This document shows, piece after piece, positions 1-7,635 of a stretch of 23,726 nucleotides of DNA. The stretch is from JBEKHI01 sp050012355 (GTDB lineage Bacteria; Actinomycetota; Actinomycetes; Streptosporangiales; Streptosporangiaceae): positions 1 to 23,726 of the forward strand of contig JBEKHI010000084.1 of the NCBI GenBank assembly GCA_050012355.1, given 5' to 3'. The stretch's first letter is position 1. The number at the start of each line of letters is the position of its first letter. Below the pieces are notes generated by a model. It searched no databases. It was not told the origin of the DNA and was given only the letters and a program-made list of their open reading frames with translations. A program made the position numbers and the translations under genes.

Positions 1-1496
1 GACAGCTCGATCGCGGCGTCCTTCCCCGCGGTGATCGACTGCTGGCCGATGGTCCAGGGGCCGGAGAGGGCGAAGCTGTGGGCGGGCAGGGCCGCCGACG
101 GGAACGCGAACGTGTCGGTCGTGTAGTAGTTGCCGTCGTAGTACTGGGCGCGCTCGGCCCCGAGGTAGGTCTCCGGTGACAGGTTGGGGTTATCCGGAGT
201 GGTGTTGGGGACATTGGTCGCCTTCGGGAGCGCGATCCCGGGATGCGCGGCGAGCAGCAGCTGCCGGATGATCTGCTCCTCCTGCGTGTAGTCGCCTTCC
301 CCGATGGAGACGAACCGGATCTTGCCGGTGGCGTCGATGAGGTACGCGGCCGGCCAGGACTGGTTGTCGTAGGCGTTCCAGGTGTCGTAGGAGTTGTCCA
401 GCGCGACCGGGAAGGTGAGGCCGAGCCGGCGCGTGGCGGCGGCGACGTTCGATGGCACATGCTCGAAGGCGTACTCGGGGGTGTGAACGCCGATCACCTC
501 GAGCCCGTCGGAGGCATAGTCCTTTGCCCACGCTTCGACGTGCGGGAGTTCACGCTGGCAGTTGATGCAGGAATACGCCCAGAAGTCGACGAGGACGACC
601 TTGCCTTTGAGCGATGAGATGGTCACCGGCTTGTCGCTGGGGGTGTTCAGCCACTCCTGAATGCCCTTGAAAGCGGGCGCGGCGCCGCACTCCTCAAGCC
701 CCGAACCACCGTAGTAGGCCGCTTCCTGGCAGGACTCCAGTGAGACGCTGTCGGTGCTGCTGCTGCCGGTCTGAGTTGCCGCTGAGGCGCCTTTTTCCAG
801 CGAGTTGCCGATGGCCTGGGTGTAGTTCGGGATGTCGCGCTGGACGATGTCGGAGAGGTTGAACGTCAGCGCCACGGCCAGCACGATCATCACGGCGCCG
901 CTGACCACGCGGAAGGCACTCTGATGACGCCGGAAGGACTGCAGCCGCTGGCTTACGCTACGGCCCGCCAGCGCGAAGGCCAGCAACGGGATCGCCGTGC
1001 CGACGGCGAAGCCCAGGGTGAGGCCGATCGTGTGCACGCCGATATGCCCGGTCGCGCCGGCCACCGTAATGGCGGCCAGCACGGGCCCCGCGCACGGCAC
1101 GAACACCGCGCCCAGGGCGATCCCGAGGACGAAACCGTTGCGGCCCGCGCCGGGGACCCGCTGCGGGAACCGGGCGAAGGGCCGCTCGACCAGGTGACCG
1201 AGCGGCGGTATTAGCAGCCCGAGCCCGACCAGGACCAGCAGCGCCAGGCCCAGCCAGCGGATCGCGTCGTCCGGCAGGTGCAGGCCGGAGAGGATGAGGC
1301 TGCCGAAGAGAGTGAAGACCGCGAAGCTCAGCGTCAGCCCGGCGACGACGAGATAGGGCCGTCGTCGCGCCGAATCCGCGTCCGGCTCCGCGCCACCGCC
1401 ACCGCCACCGAGGAAGACGACGGGAAGCACCGGCAGCACACACGGGGACAGGCCCGTGATAATCCCGCCGACCAGGCCTATCAATACCAACGTCAA
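1..1496 (-). CDS. dipZ: DipZ-like CcdA/thioredoxin fusion, 3' part cut by window edge
   Basis: Membrane thiol-disulfide protein of the DipZ/DsbD-like group. It is expected to carry electrons across the membrane through a CcdA-type domain to an extracytoplasmic thioredoxin domain. Translation from a TTG at 1496 starts with a hydrophobic helix holding the CcdA motif LSPCVLPVLP. Further membrane helices follow, one with the second conserved Cys (VFVPCAGPV). After a linker comes a TlpA/redoxin domain with DFWAYSCINCQREL, a CxxC active site, near residues 306-319. The visible end (about residue 430 onward, with Tyr, Gly and Asn) looks like the start of the C-terminal domain found in mycobacterial DipZ. 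The frame stays open to base 1, so about 498 residues are visible and the end is missing. TTG is chosen because AGGAGG lies 7 bases upstream (1504-1509) and the overlapping GTG frame stops at once. Family assignment is firm; the exact donor and substrate are unknown. Confidence 0.9.
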   Translation of the reverse strand, partial: MTLVLIGLVGGIITGLSPCVLPVLPVVFLGGGGGGAEPDADSARRRPYLVVAGLTLSFAVFTLFGSLILSGLHLPDDAIRWLGLALLVLVGLGLLIPPLGHLVERPFARFPQRVPGAGRNGFVLGIALGAVFVPCAGPVLAAITVAGATGHIGVHTIGLTLGFAVGTAIPLLAFALAGRSVSQRLQSFRRHQSAFRVVSGAVMIVLAVALTFNLSDIVQRDIPNYTQAIGNSLEKGASAATQTGSSSTDSVSLESCQEAAYYGGSGLEECGAAPAFKGIQEWLNTPSDKPVTISSLKGKVVLVDFWAYSCINCQRELPHVEAWAKDYASDGLEVIGVHTPEYAFEHVPSNVAAATRRLGLTFPVALDNSYDTWNAYDNQSWPAAYLIDATGKIRFVSIGEGDYTQEEQIIRQLLLAAHPGIALPKATNVPNTTPDNPNLSPETYLGAERAQYYDGNYYTTDTFAFPSAALPAHSFALSGPWTIGQQSITAGKDAAIEL

Positions 1497-1566
1497 GCCA
1501 CGACCTCCTGCTGGTGGCCCGTCCGCTACCAGCCTAGCGGGGGTGCGGGGATGGCATGATGCGTGC

Positions 1567-2187
1567 ATGGGACTGGACATCCGGGCACTGGGCATCCGGC
1601 GTTATGAGGACGGGGACCACGACGCGGTGTACGACATCTGCGTGCGTACGGCGGACGCCGGCGGCGACGCGCGCGGGAAGTACCACAGCGACGACTTGAT
1701 GCCGGACCTGTTCGCCGGTCCGTACGTCTTCCTCGAACCCGGGTTCGCCTTCGTGCTGGACGACGGCGAGCGGGCCGTTGGCTACGTGATCGGCACCCCG
1801 GATACCGCGGCATTCGCTCGCGCGTACCGCGAGCGATGGATCCCACGGCTAGCGGACCGGTATCCGGTCCCGCCGCAACCGCCAGTGACGCCGGACGACG
1901 AGATGCTCGCCCTGCACTACTATCCCGAGCGCCTGCTGTGGCCGGGACTGGCGGAGTACCCGGCGCATCTGCACATCGACCTGCTGCCAGGCTTCCAGGG
2001 CAACGGGTACGGGCGCAAGCTCATCGACACCTTCTGTGCTGCCGTGGCCGAGGCTGGCGCCGCCGGGGTGCACGTCTGCGTGGTCAGCGCGAACACGAGG
2101 GCGCTCGGCTTCTACGACCGAATCGGCTTCACCGGCCTTGAGGCCGACGACCCCGGTCCGGTGACCTACCTGGGCCGCGTCCTTTAG
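1567..2187 (+). CDS. GNAT family N-acetyltransferase
   Basis: Predicted 206-residue acetyl-CoA-dependent N-acetyltransferase of the cytoplasm. The acetyl-CoA binding signature is clear: HIDLLPGF followed by QGNGYG (144-149) and KLID, then the family's typical end, NTRALGFYDRIGF. The overall pattern (a long insert with YPAHLHIDLLP before motif A) resembles the bacterial proteins related to the acetyltransferase-like domain of eukaryotic O-GlcNAcase; that is a similarity from memory, not a search result. The substrate is unknown. The ATG at 1567 is preferred: a CATGAT hexamer ends exactly 6 bases upstream, which suits a leaderless transcript, and no Shine-Dalgarno is seen. The gene diverges from the dipZ-like gene with only about 70 bases between them, so the two promoters share that gap. 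Confidence 0.88.
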   Translation: MGLDIRALGIRRYEDGDHDAVYDICVRTADAGGDARGKYHSDDLMPDLFAGPYVFLEPGFAFVLDDGERAVGYVIGTPDTAAFARAYRERWIPRLADRYPVPPQPPVTPDDEMLALHYYPERLLWPGLAEYPAHLHIDLLPGFQGNGYGRKLIDTFCAAVAEAGAAGVHVCVVSANTRALGFYDRIGFTGLEADDPGPVTYLGRVL

Positions 2188-2246
2188 CCGACGGGGATCC
2201 TCGGCATTGGGCGTAATTCCGCCGGGTCGCCGGCCACACTAGTGGC

Positions 2247-2441
2247 GTGCCCGGGATGAGCGACAACGACGTGGACACGGCGCCGGAGATCATTGAGGGA
2301 ATCCGTGCGCTGCACGCGCGGATGGACGAGCTGCGCTGCCTGGTCGAGCAGCGGCTTGAGACCGACAGCGCGCACGCGGCGATCATCTCCATTGTGACCG
2401 TCGCCCTCGTCGTCGCCCGCGCGGTCGGCCTGCTGCCTTAG
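2247..2441 (+). CDS. Small single-span membrane protein, unknown function
   Basis: A 64-residue protein that I do not recognise. The first 40 residues are charged and likely helical (EIIEGIRALHARMDELRCLVEQ), with a heptad-like spacing that could form a short coiled coil. The last 20 or so (AAIISIVTVALVVARAVGLL) form one membrane helix, so it is probably a tail-anchored protein. The GTG at 2247 gives the full form; an ATG at 2256 would remove three residues. CACACT ends 6 bases before the GTG, which again looks like a leaderless arrangement, and there is no ribosome binding site for either start. It lies between the acetyltransferase and the esterase on the same strand. High-GC coding bias supports a real gene. 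Confidence 0.6.
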   Translation: MPGMSDNDVDTAPEIIEGIRALHARMDELRCLVEQRLETDSAHAAIISIVTVALVVARAVGLLP

Positions 2442-2472
2442 AGCCTGCCTGAGAACTTAGGAGACAGCGACA

Positions 2473-3123
2473 ATGCCCATCGCGGGGGAGCTCGTCACCG
2501 AGCGGCTTGAGTACGACGGTGGCCGGCCGGTCACGGTGTACGTCCCGCCGGATCCCCCCGAGGCAATCGTGTTCGCCGGTGACGGCCAGCTCATATCGCA
2601 GTGGGGAGGAGTCCTCGAGACGGCCGCCGTACCGTCCACGATGATCGTCGGTGCACACCGGCTGGCCGATGAGACGCTGCGCCTCCATGAGTACTCACCG
2701 GGATTCGACCCGGAGCGGTTCGCGGCCCACGAGGCGTTCTTCGTCGGGGAGGTCCGCCGATGGGCGCGGTCGCGTTTCGGAGTCGCGCTGCCCGCCGAAC
2801 GCACCGCGGTGTCCGGTGTCTCGGCGAGTGGTGAGCTGGCGCTCGCCATCGGGCTCCGGCACCCGGAGGTCTACGGTGCGGTCTTCTGCGCCTCGCCCGG
2901 CGCTGGCTACCGACCGCCTGGCGTGATGCCGGGCTCGCTTCCGCGCACGTACCTCGTCGCCGGCACCCTGGAGCCGTTTTTCCACGAGAACGCGACCCGG
3001 TGGGCGGAGGCGCTGCGCGATGCAGGCACGGACGTCGTGATGACCGAGCGGGCCGGATCGCACGGCGACGCGTTCTGGCGAGAAGAGTTCCCGCTGATGG
3101 TGGCGTGGGCGTTTGCACGATGA
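2473..3123 (+). CDS. Alpha/beta-hydrolase, esterase D / enterochelin esterase-like
   Basis: Predicted 216-residue serine hydrolase of the putative esterase family (esterase D / enterochelin esterase group). The nucleophile elbow GVSASG is at 115-120, with Ser117 as likely nucleophile. GTLEPFF near 164-170 gives a likely acid residue (Glu167). GSHGDAFW near 196-202 gives the catalytic His197. The order and spacing fit an alpha/beta-hydrolase fold, and the protein is short for an enterochelin esterase because it lacks the N-terminal immunoglobulin-like domain. No signal peptide is visible, so it should be cytoplasmic. AGGAG at about 2459-2463 supports the ATG at 2473. It follows the small membrane protein by about 30 bases and may be co-transcribed with it. 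The substrate cannot be told from sequence. Confidence 0.85.
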   Translation: MPIAGELVTERLEYDGGRPVTVYVPPDPPEAIVFAGDGQLISQWGGVLETAAVPSTMIVGAHRLADETLRLHEYSPGFDPERFAAHEAFFVGEVRRWARSRFGVALPAERTAVSGVSASGELALAIGLRHPEVYGAVFCASPGAGYRPPGVMPGSLPRTYLVAGTLEPFFHENATRWAEALRDAGTDVVMTERAGSHGDAFWREEFPLMVAWAFAR

Positions 3124-3168
3124 GGTCCTGGCTGGGGTCATCCGGGTCGGGTGACCGAGCACCCTCGT

Positions 3169-3174
3169 TATCCT
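3169..3174 (+). promoter_or_regulatory. Candidate -10 element of a leaderless promoter for the MTHFR-like gene
   Basis: TATCCT matches the actinobacterial TANNNT -10 pattern and ends exactly 6 bases before the ATG at 3181, the geometry of leaderless transcripts. No Shine-Dalgarno lies upstream of that ATG. A convincing -35 was not found. Confidence 0.4.
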
Positions 3175-3180
3175 GGCGGC

Positions 3181-4164
3181 ATGCAGACGCGTCGGCGGGA
3201 GGACTGCCCGAAGCGCATGGTGATGGGGCCCTGCGGCGGGGTGCGGGAGGGCGGCGGCTGCGAGGTCACCCCGGGGCCATGCGTGTTCGAGGTGCCGGCC
3301 GCCTGGGCCGATCCGGTCCCGGCGGTGCCGCTGCGCCGGGTGCCGCTCATCCTGGCTGACTACAGCGCCGACCCCTACTCGGTGCCGATGCTGACCACGG
3401 TGGCCGGCGCGCTGGCGGCCGACTGCGACGCGCTTCTGGTCGGTGAGCACCAGAACCGACCGGACTTCCCGCCCACCCTGCTGGCATCGTTGCTGCAGGC
3501 GACCGGGGCCCGGCCCTGGATGACACTGGCCTGCCGGGACCGGAACAGGATCGTGCTGGAGCAGGAACTGAACGGCCTGCGGCACCTCGGCGTCGACGCC
3601 GTGCTGTGCGTCACCGGCGACGCGCGGGCCTACAACGTCCGGCCGGATGTGACCCAGGTCTTCGACTTGGACGGGCCCCGGCTGGCCGCGCTGGCCGCGT
3701 CGGCCGGGCTCACGGCGGCGGTACCGGAGACACCGGCCGCGCCGCCCCGCGACCTGCGGCCGGGTCGGCTGGCGCAGAAGCAGCGGGCCGGAGCGGCCGT
3801 CGCGGTGCTGAACCACGCCGCCGTTGACACGGTGACCGCTTTCATGGCGGGGGCCGCCCGAGCCGGGGTGACGATGCCGGTCATCGCGGGCGTCGCCGTC
3901 TTCACCGACGAGCCGTCGGCGGCCGCGCTGGACGCTCTGCCCGGCCTGGAACTAGACCCGGCCGCGGTCCGGGCCGTGCTGGCCGCCCCCGACCCGGTCG
4001 AGGTCGGGATCACCGTCGCGGTCCAGGAGGCCGCCGCTTTGCTGAAGGTCCCGGGGATCGCCGGGGTGAACTTGTCCGGGCTGGGCTCGGCCGGCGGCTA
4101 CGAGTACGCCGCGACGGTCAAGGCGGAGCTGGCCCGCCGGATCCGGGAGGAGCACGGCGCATGA
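3181..4164 (+). CDS. Methylenetetrahydrofolate reductase-like protein with Cys-rich N-terminal motif
   Basis: Predicted 327-residue one-carbon enzyme. The body is MetF-like: EHQNRPDFPP, then TLACRDRNRIVLEQELNGLR and LGVDAVLCVTGDARAYN, the folate/flavin barrel signature of methylenetetrahydrofolate reductases. The first 34 residues carry Cys9, Cys18, Cys27 and Cys34 in the context CPKRMVMGPCGGV, which resembles the metal-binding module (MTHFR_C / MetV type) that is a separate subunit in acetogens. Here it seems fused in front of the MetF barrel. A GTG at 3151 could add ten residues, but the ATG at 3181 has a leaderless-type -10 six bases upstream. The stop overlaps the start of the next gene (ATGA), a methyltransferase, so both are translationally coupled. 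Whether it uses flavin, NADH or another electron source is unknown. The canonical metF role in methionine synthesis is possible but not shown. Confidence 0.8.
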   Translation: MQTRRREDCPKRMVMGPCGGVREGGGCEVTPGPCVFEVPAAWADPVPAVPLRRVPLILADYSADPYSVPMLTTVAGALAADCDALLVGEHQNRPDFPPTLLASLLQATGARPWMTLACRDRNRIVLEQELNGLRHLGVDAVLCVTGDARAYNVRPDVTQVFDLDGPRLAALAASAGLTAAVPETPAAPPRDLRPGRLAQKQRAGAAVAVLNHAAVDTVTAFMAGAARAGVTMPVIAGVAVFTDEPSAAALDALPGLELDPAAVRAVLAAPDPVEVGITVAVQEAAALLKVPGIAGVNLSGLGSAGGYEYAATVKAELARRIREEHGA

Positions 4165-4934
4165 CTGGCAACGACCCGATGGACGCCGAGTTCGACACCG
4201 TGGCTGAATGGACGGCCGAGGTGGCCGAGAGCCTGGGCCCGCAGTACCGCATTCCGGCGGCCTGCCGGGGGAGTGGCCAGCCGTTGGCGCTGGACTGGCT
4301 GCTGAACTACCTGTCCCCGCGGCCCGGTGACCTGATGATCGACATTGGCGCGGGACTGGGCGGCCCATCTGCCTACGCGGCCGAGCAGACCGGCGTCCAG
4401 CCGGTCCTGGCCGAGCCGGAGCCCGACGCCTGCCGGGCGGCGGCCCGGCTGTTCGGGGCCCCGGTGGTCCAGGCGGACGCGACCGCGCTGCCGTTCGCCG
4501 ACGGCGTGGCCAGCCACGCCTGGTGTCTGGGCGTGCTGTGCACAGCCAGCGGCCCGGACGCCCAGCGGGCCATGCTGGGTGAACTGCGGCGGGTGCTGCG
4601 GCCGTCGGGCCGGGCCGGACTGCTGGTGTTCCTGGCCACCCGGGACCGGCTGGACAACCCGCCGGAGGGGAACCATTTCCCGTCCCGCGCCCAGCTGACC
4701 GTCCTGATCCGGGAGGCCGGCCTCACCGAGATCGCCGTCGCCGACCCGGCGTCTTTCCCGGACCCGCCCGCCTGGTGGCTCGAGCGGACCGCCGCCGTCG
4801 ATCACGAGCTACGGCGCCGGTTCGGGGGCGCCCCGGCCCTGGTGACGGCTTTGGAGCAGAGCCACCGGATCGGGGAGCTCTTGCAGTCCGGTGAGGTGAT
4901 CTCCCAGGTCATCCGGCTGCACCGAGCCGAATAA
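4161..4934 (+). CDS. Class I SAM-dependent methyltransferase coupled to the MTHFR-like gene
   Basis: Predicted 257-residue methyltransferase of the Methyltransf_11 type. Motif I is DIGAGLGG (61-68), the acidic loop is AEPEPDA near 84-90, and QADATALPFADG (from 105) is the adenine-binding region. LRRVLRPSGRAGLLVF is the usual post-motif. A His/Pro/Phe segment (GNHFPS) follows it. The substrate is unknown. It overlaps the upstream MTHFR-like gene by 4 bases, so the pair is one operon. A reasonable inference is that both act in one methyl-transfer route, with the reductase making methyl-tetrahydrofolate, but this enzyme has SAM-type motifs, so the link may be indirect through methionine. A strong hairpin follows the stop directly. 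Confidence 0.82.
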   Translation: MTGNDPMDAEFDTVAEWTAEVAESLGPQYRIPAACRGSGQPLALDWLLNYLSPRPGDLMIDIGAGLGGPSAYAAEQTGVQPVLAEPEPDACRAAARLFGAPVVQADATALPFADGVASHAWCLGVLCTASGPDAQRAMLGELRRVLRPSGRAGLLVFLATRDRLDNPPEGNHFPSRAQLTVLIREAGLTEIAVADPASFPDPPAWWLERTAAVDHELRRRFGGAPALVTALEQSHRIGELLQSGEVISQVIRLHRAE

Positions 4935-4970
4935 CGTCCGTGGTGCGGCCGCTGCCGCACCACGGACGTT
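4933..4970. terminator. Bidirectional hairpin terminator
   Basis: A perfect 17-bp inverted repeat (AACGTCCGTGGTGCGGC, 4933-4949 and 4954-4970) with a 4-base loop lies between two convergent genes. It starts inside the stop codon of the methyltransferase gene. There is no long T tract, as is common in high-GC actinomycetes, so termination is inferred from stem strength and position. Confidence 0.85.
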
Positions 4971-5007
4971 GCTATTCAGCGGTGTTCGCGCTTAGTCACG
5001 CGGGTGC

Positions 5008-5853
5008 TTAGCTGCGCGGCCGCTTGGTGCCGTCGTCGATCTCGACCTCTTCACGGCGGATAGTGTCGCTGACTTCACGGTTCTCCCGGATCGTCTCGGT
5101 GTCGAGGCTGACCCGCTCCACCGGCACGGTCTCCTTGACCACGACCGGCCGCTCCTCGTGCAGGATGACCTCCCGCTCCTCCTCGCCGATCTTGGCGCCC
5201 GTCCCCGCCTCACCGGGCTTGACCGGCTCACGCGTGACGTGTACCTCCTCGCGGCGGATCGGCACGGTGATCTTCTGCTGAGAGGTCACCACGTACTTGC
5301 GTAGCCGTACGCGGCCGCTCTCGACGGTCTCGGTGCTGGCGCGCAGGCGCTCCTCGGACCGGAGCACCGACTGGCGCGGGGCGTTGCTGAAGTCGGCCTG
5401 GGCCGCCGCTTCACGGCCGGCCGCGGCCGGCGCCGGGCGGTCCGCAGTCTCGCGGGGCATCTGCGAGCCCTGCGGGGGCACCGCGCCGCGGGTTTTGCCG
5501 GTGTTCATGGCGGCGCTGTTGGGCATGAGCCCGTAGTGCCGGTACAGGTCCGCGGTCTCCCGGTCGGACAGGTGGCCGTCTTCGTCGATCCGCGGTGCGT
5601 CCTTGACGCTGTCCTTGTGGACCGCCACGTGCAGACCCTTGTCGTCCGTCGTGGCGCCGTTCAGCGGCACGAAGGATTCCTTGGTGCCGAACATGCCTGT
5701 CTTCACGGTGACCCACTCCGGCTCTCCGGAAGCATCGGAGTGGTAGATGCTGCCCGCTGTGCCGATCTTGTTGCCCTCGGCGTCGTAGACGGGGTGACCG
5801 ATCAGACTGCTGAGGTCCTGATGCGTGGACGTGCTATCGAAGCTGGTATTCAT
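5008..5853 (-). CDS. PRC-barrel and DUF2382 (YsnF/AvaK-like) stress protein
   Basis: Predicted 281-residue soluble protein. The N-terminal PRC-barrel spans roughly residues 14-90: DLSSLIGHPVYDAEGNKIG, then EWVTVKTGMFGTKESFVPL. A Pro/Ala-rich linker follows. The C-terminal DUF2382 domain (about 165-275) has its typical alternating pattern: RKYVVTSQQKITVPIRREEVHVTREP and later EEREVILHEERPVVVKETVPVERVSLDTE. This two-domain layout is common in actinobacterial and cyanobacterial stress-induced proteins, but the biochemical role is unknown. The ATG at 5853 is chosen over ATGs at 5880 and 5943 because a G-rich stretch (GGGGGCGAG) precedes it and the PRC domain begins soon after. A stress-sigma-like promoter is possible upstream (5909-5933). 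It is convergent with the methyltransferase gene and shares its terminator. Confidence 0.88.
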   Translation of the reverse strand: MNTSFDSTSTHQDLSSLIGHPVYDAEGNKIGTAGSIYHSDASGEPEWVTVKTGMFGTKESFVPLNGATTDDKGLHVAVHKDSVKDAPRIDEDGHLSDRETADLYRHYGLMPNSAAMNTGKTRGAVPPQGSQMPRETADRPAPAAAGREAAAQADFSNAPRQSVLRSEERLRASTETVESGRVRLRKYVVTSQQKITVPIRREEVHVTREPVKPGEAGTGAKIGEEEREVILHEERPVVVKETVPVERVSLDTETIRENREVSDTIRREEVEIDDGTKRPRS

Positions 5854-5908
5854 CTCGCCCCCGATTGTGGCGGTCGCCATCTCGTATCTAACGTCCCGTG
5901 ATACCAGG

Positions 5909-5933
5909 GTTACCTGAGGTGAGAGAGCTAAAC
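5909..5933 (-). promoter_or_regulatory. Possible stress-sigma (SigB-like) promoter of the PRC-barrel gene
   Basis: On the minus strand GTTTAG (5933-5928) is followed after 13 bases by GGTAAC (5914-5909). This is close to the GTTT-N15-GGGTA pattern of actinomycete SigB-type promoters. The same region holds a 10-bp inverted repeat, CAGGGTTACC at 5905-5914 and GGTTACCCTG at 5960-5969, which may be an operator or two opposing promoter copies. It is a pattern match only. Confidence 0.35.
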
Positions 5934-6116
5934 ACAGTTTCACATGCTGTGACTATCTTGGTTACCCTGTGTAATCAAATGTGTCTGCCACGGTCTGCTG
6001 GGTGCCCGGAAAACCTATGCTGTTGGGTCATATTCGGGGATGAAACCACCGGGGCTTGGCATGCCAATGGTTGCGTGACTTCGAGTGGGGTATCGGTTCC
6101 GTTGTAGGGGGAATCG

Positions 6117-6665
6117 ATGCTACAGCCCCGGTTTGCTGCGATCTTGGCCAGTGTGATGGCGATGGCGCTGGCCGGGTGCGGCGCGGCCGTCCATCAGATA
6201 TCCTCGGCCGCCGCGACCAGCGTTCCTTCGCACCCGGCGCCGACGGCGACACCGTCGGCGGCCGCTTCGCAGTCGAGCCCGCCACCGCCTGTCTCGGCGT
6301 CCACCTTGATTGCCAGGTGCGTGACTGGGTTCGTCACGCTGAACCCGTCGACTGGCCAGGCGGTCAGCTTCGTGCCGTTCACGGATTTGAGCGCCTACCA
6401 CCCGAGCCCGTACGCTCACGGCGGGTACCGGCTGACGCTGACCGGCGGTTCACCGTCGACCGCCGAGGTGGACGGGTTCAGCGTGGTGTTCAACGAGAAC
6501 GGCTCTGAGGTCGGGTCAGCTACCAAGGGACCCTTCACGTCGCCGAAGTCTCTCGCGCACGGGCAGACCCTCACCTGGACCGAGACGACGGATGCGATGA
6601 ACGTCGGTGCCCAGGGGGCCGTTGCTACCGACGACACCTGCGAGCTCACTCAGACGCGTCCATGA
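6117..6665 (+). CDS. Secreted lipoprotein, unknown function
   Basis: A 182-residue lipoprotein. The signal peptide is clear: a short positive start, a hydrophobic stretch, and the lipobox LAGC with Cys21 as lipidation site. A Ser/Pro/Ala/Thr-rich spacer (about 25-62) follows, as expected for a surface lipoprotein crossing the wall. The rest (63-182) is Gly/Ser/Thr-rich with alternating hydrophobics (GGYRLTLTGG, AEVDGFSVVFNENGSEVG, GQTLTWTET), which suggests a small beta-sandwich. It has two Cys that could form one disulfide (Cys in IARCVTG and DDTCELT). I do not recognise the family. A G-rich ribosome binding site (GTAGGGGGAA) precedes the ATG at 6117. It is convergent with the SDR gene, with 8 bases between the two stops. 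Confidence 0.8.
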   Translation: MLQPRFAAILASVMAMALAGCGAAVHQISSAAATSVPSHPAPTATPSAAASQSSPPPPVSASTLIARCVTGFVTLNPSTGQAVSFVPFTDLSAYHPSPYAHGGYRLTLTGGSPSTAEVDGFSVVFNENGSEVGSATKGPFTSPKSLAHGQTLTWTETTDAMNVGAQGAVATDDTCELTQTRP

Positions 6666-6673
6666 GCTGGTTA

Positions 6674-7549
6674 CTACCTCACCCTGACTTCGCCGAGCAG
6701 GGTGACGGTCAGCCGAGCTAGGCGTGCCGCCTGGTCAGGGTCAAGCGTATGGAGCGTGAGCGGTACCGACCTGCCCCGGTCGAATGCGGTCAGCGGCGTT
6801 GACGGTGGTCTGTCGATGAAGTCACTGACCGGTGCCACTGACGCCTCGACCGGTCGCGCGGACAGGCGCGCTGCCACCCGGATCCCGGCCCGCAGCGGTG
6901 CGGGCAAGGCGGTCAGATCGCCGCTGCGGGTGAACCCCGGATGATAGAGGACATAGGGGACGGTGTCGCCGTGCTCGGCGGCATAGCCGACGCCGAGCAG
7001 GTCGTTGGCGCGCGCGGCCTGCAGTTGGGCACCGATCATGCTGTACCGGCGGGTCAGCTGAAGATCGTCCCAGTGGATCGTGCCCTTGGTGATCCCGACA
7101 CCGGCGACATTGATGATGACCGGTGCTGCGCTCCGGGACAGTGACGGCGTGAGCTCGTGACTGATCAGGTACCTGCTGAGGTAGTAGAGCGCGAACGTGG
7201 CTTCGAGTCCCTCGGGCGTTTCGACGCGCCGGGGTGCCTGCCGGTTCGCGAACAACGCCAGAGCGTCGATCACCGATGCCGAGCTCTTGATCGCGGCGAT
7301 GGCGGCCTCGGTCTCGGTCACCGTGCTGAGGTCGGCACGGATGAAATCGATCGCTCCTGACATCGGCGTGGTCGGCGCATCCGCCAGCAGCCGCTTGCCC
7401 TTGGCGGCGTTGCTGCCGATCGCGAGTACGCGGTCTCCCCGTGCGGCACGGGCCAGCGCGAGCGCCCGGCCCATTCCGTCGGTCCCGCCGCTGATGACGA
7501 TGGTTCGCCGCGAAGCTGGCTGGGGAGAGCGGATCGGATCGGATGCCAT
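6674..7549 (-). CDS. Atypical short-chain dehydrogenase/reductase
   Basis: Predicted 291-residue Rossmann-fold protein of the SDR superfamily. The nucleotide site is intact: IVISGGTDGMGRALA (17-31) fits the TGxxxGxG motif. The rest follows the retinol-dehydrogenase-like layout, with EGLEATFALYYLSRYLIS and the YHPGFTRSG segment after the active site. The catalytic residues look lost. Where the family has a Ser there is NVAGVG (148-152), and where YxxxK is expected (about 172-184) the sequence is AQLQAARANDLL, without Tyr or Lys at the usual places. I have a vague memory of related actinobacterial SDRs ending this segment in RANDLLGV, so this may be a subfamily rather than a broken gene. AGGAG lies just upstream of the ATG at 7549. 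It diverges from the HxlR regulator, which probably controls it. Confidence 0.82.
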   Translation of the reverse strand: MASDPIRSPQPASRRTIVISGGTDGMGRALALARAARGDRVLAIGSNAAKGKRLLADAPTTPMSGAIDFIRADLSTVTETEAAIAAIKSSASVIDALALFANRQAPRRVETPEGLEATFALYYLSRYLISHELTPSLSRSAAPVIINVAGVGITKGTIHWDDLQLTRRYSMIGAQLQAARANDLLGVGYAAEHGDTVPYVLYHPGFTRSGDLTALPAPLRAGIRVAARLSARPVEASVAPVSDFIDRPPSTPLTAFDRGRSVPLTLHTLDPDQAARLARLTVTLLGEVRVR

Positions 7550-7560
7550 GGCGGATCTCC

Positions 7561-7578
7561 TGGTGGTACTGGTGGTAT
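7561..7578. promoter_or_regulatory. Tandem 9-bp repeats in the SDR/HxlR divergent gap
   Basis: TGGTGGTAC is directly followed by TGGTGGTAT. The pair lies in the 86-base gap between the SDR and the HxlR regulator, close to the SDR ribosome binding site. Such a site would be well placed for the regulator to repress the SDR gene. It is a positional guess; no HxlR consensus was matched. Confidence 0.25.
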
Positions 7579-7635
7579 CAAGCGGTAAGCAGCAGCTTCG
7601 CCTAACCGTCGGCCCGAGTGGAAGAAGGCAGTTTG

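Noticed and set aside
2695..3816. A 373-codon frame on the minus strand
   Set aside because: It is antisense to the esterase and MTHFR-like genes, both of which carry clear family motifs, and its product is Arg/His-rich low-complexity.
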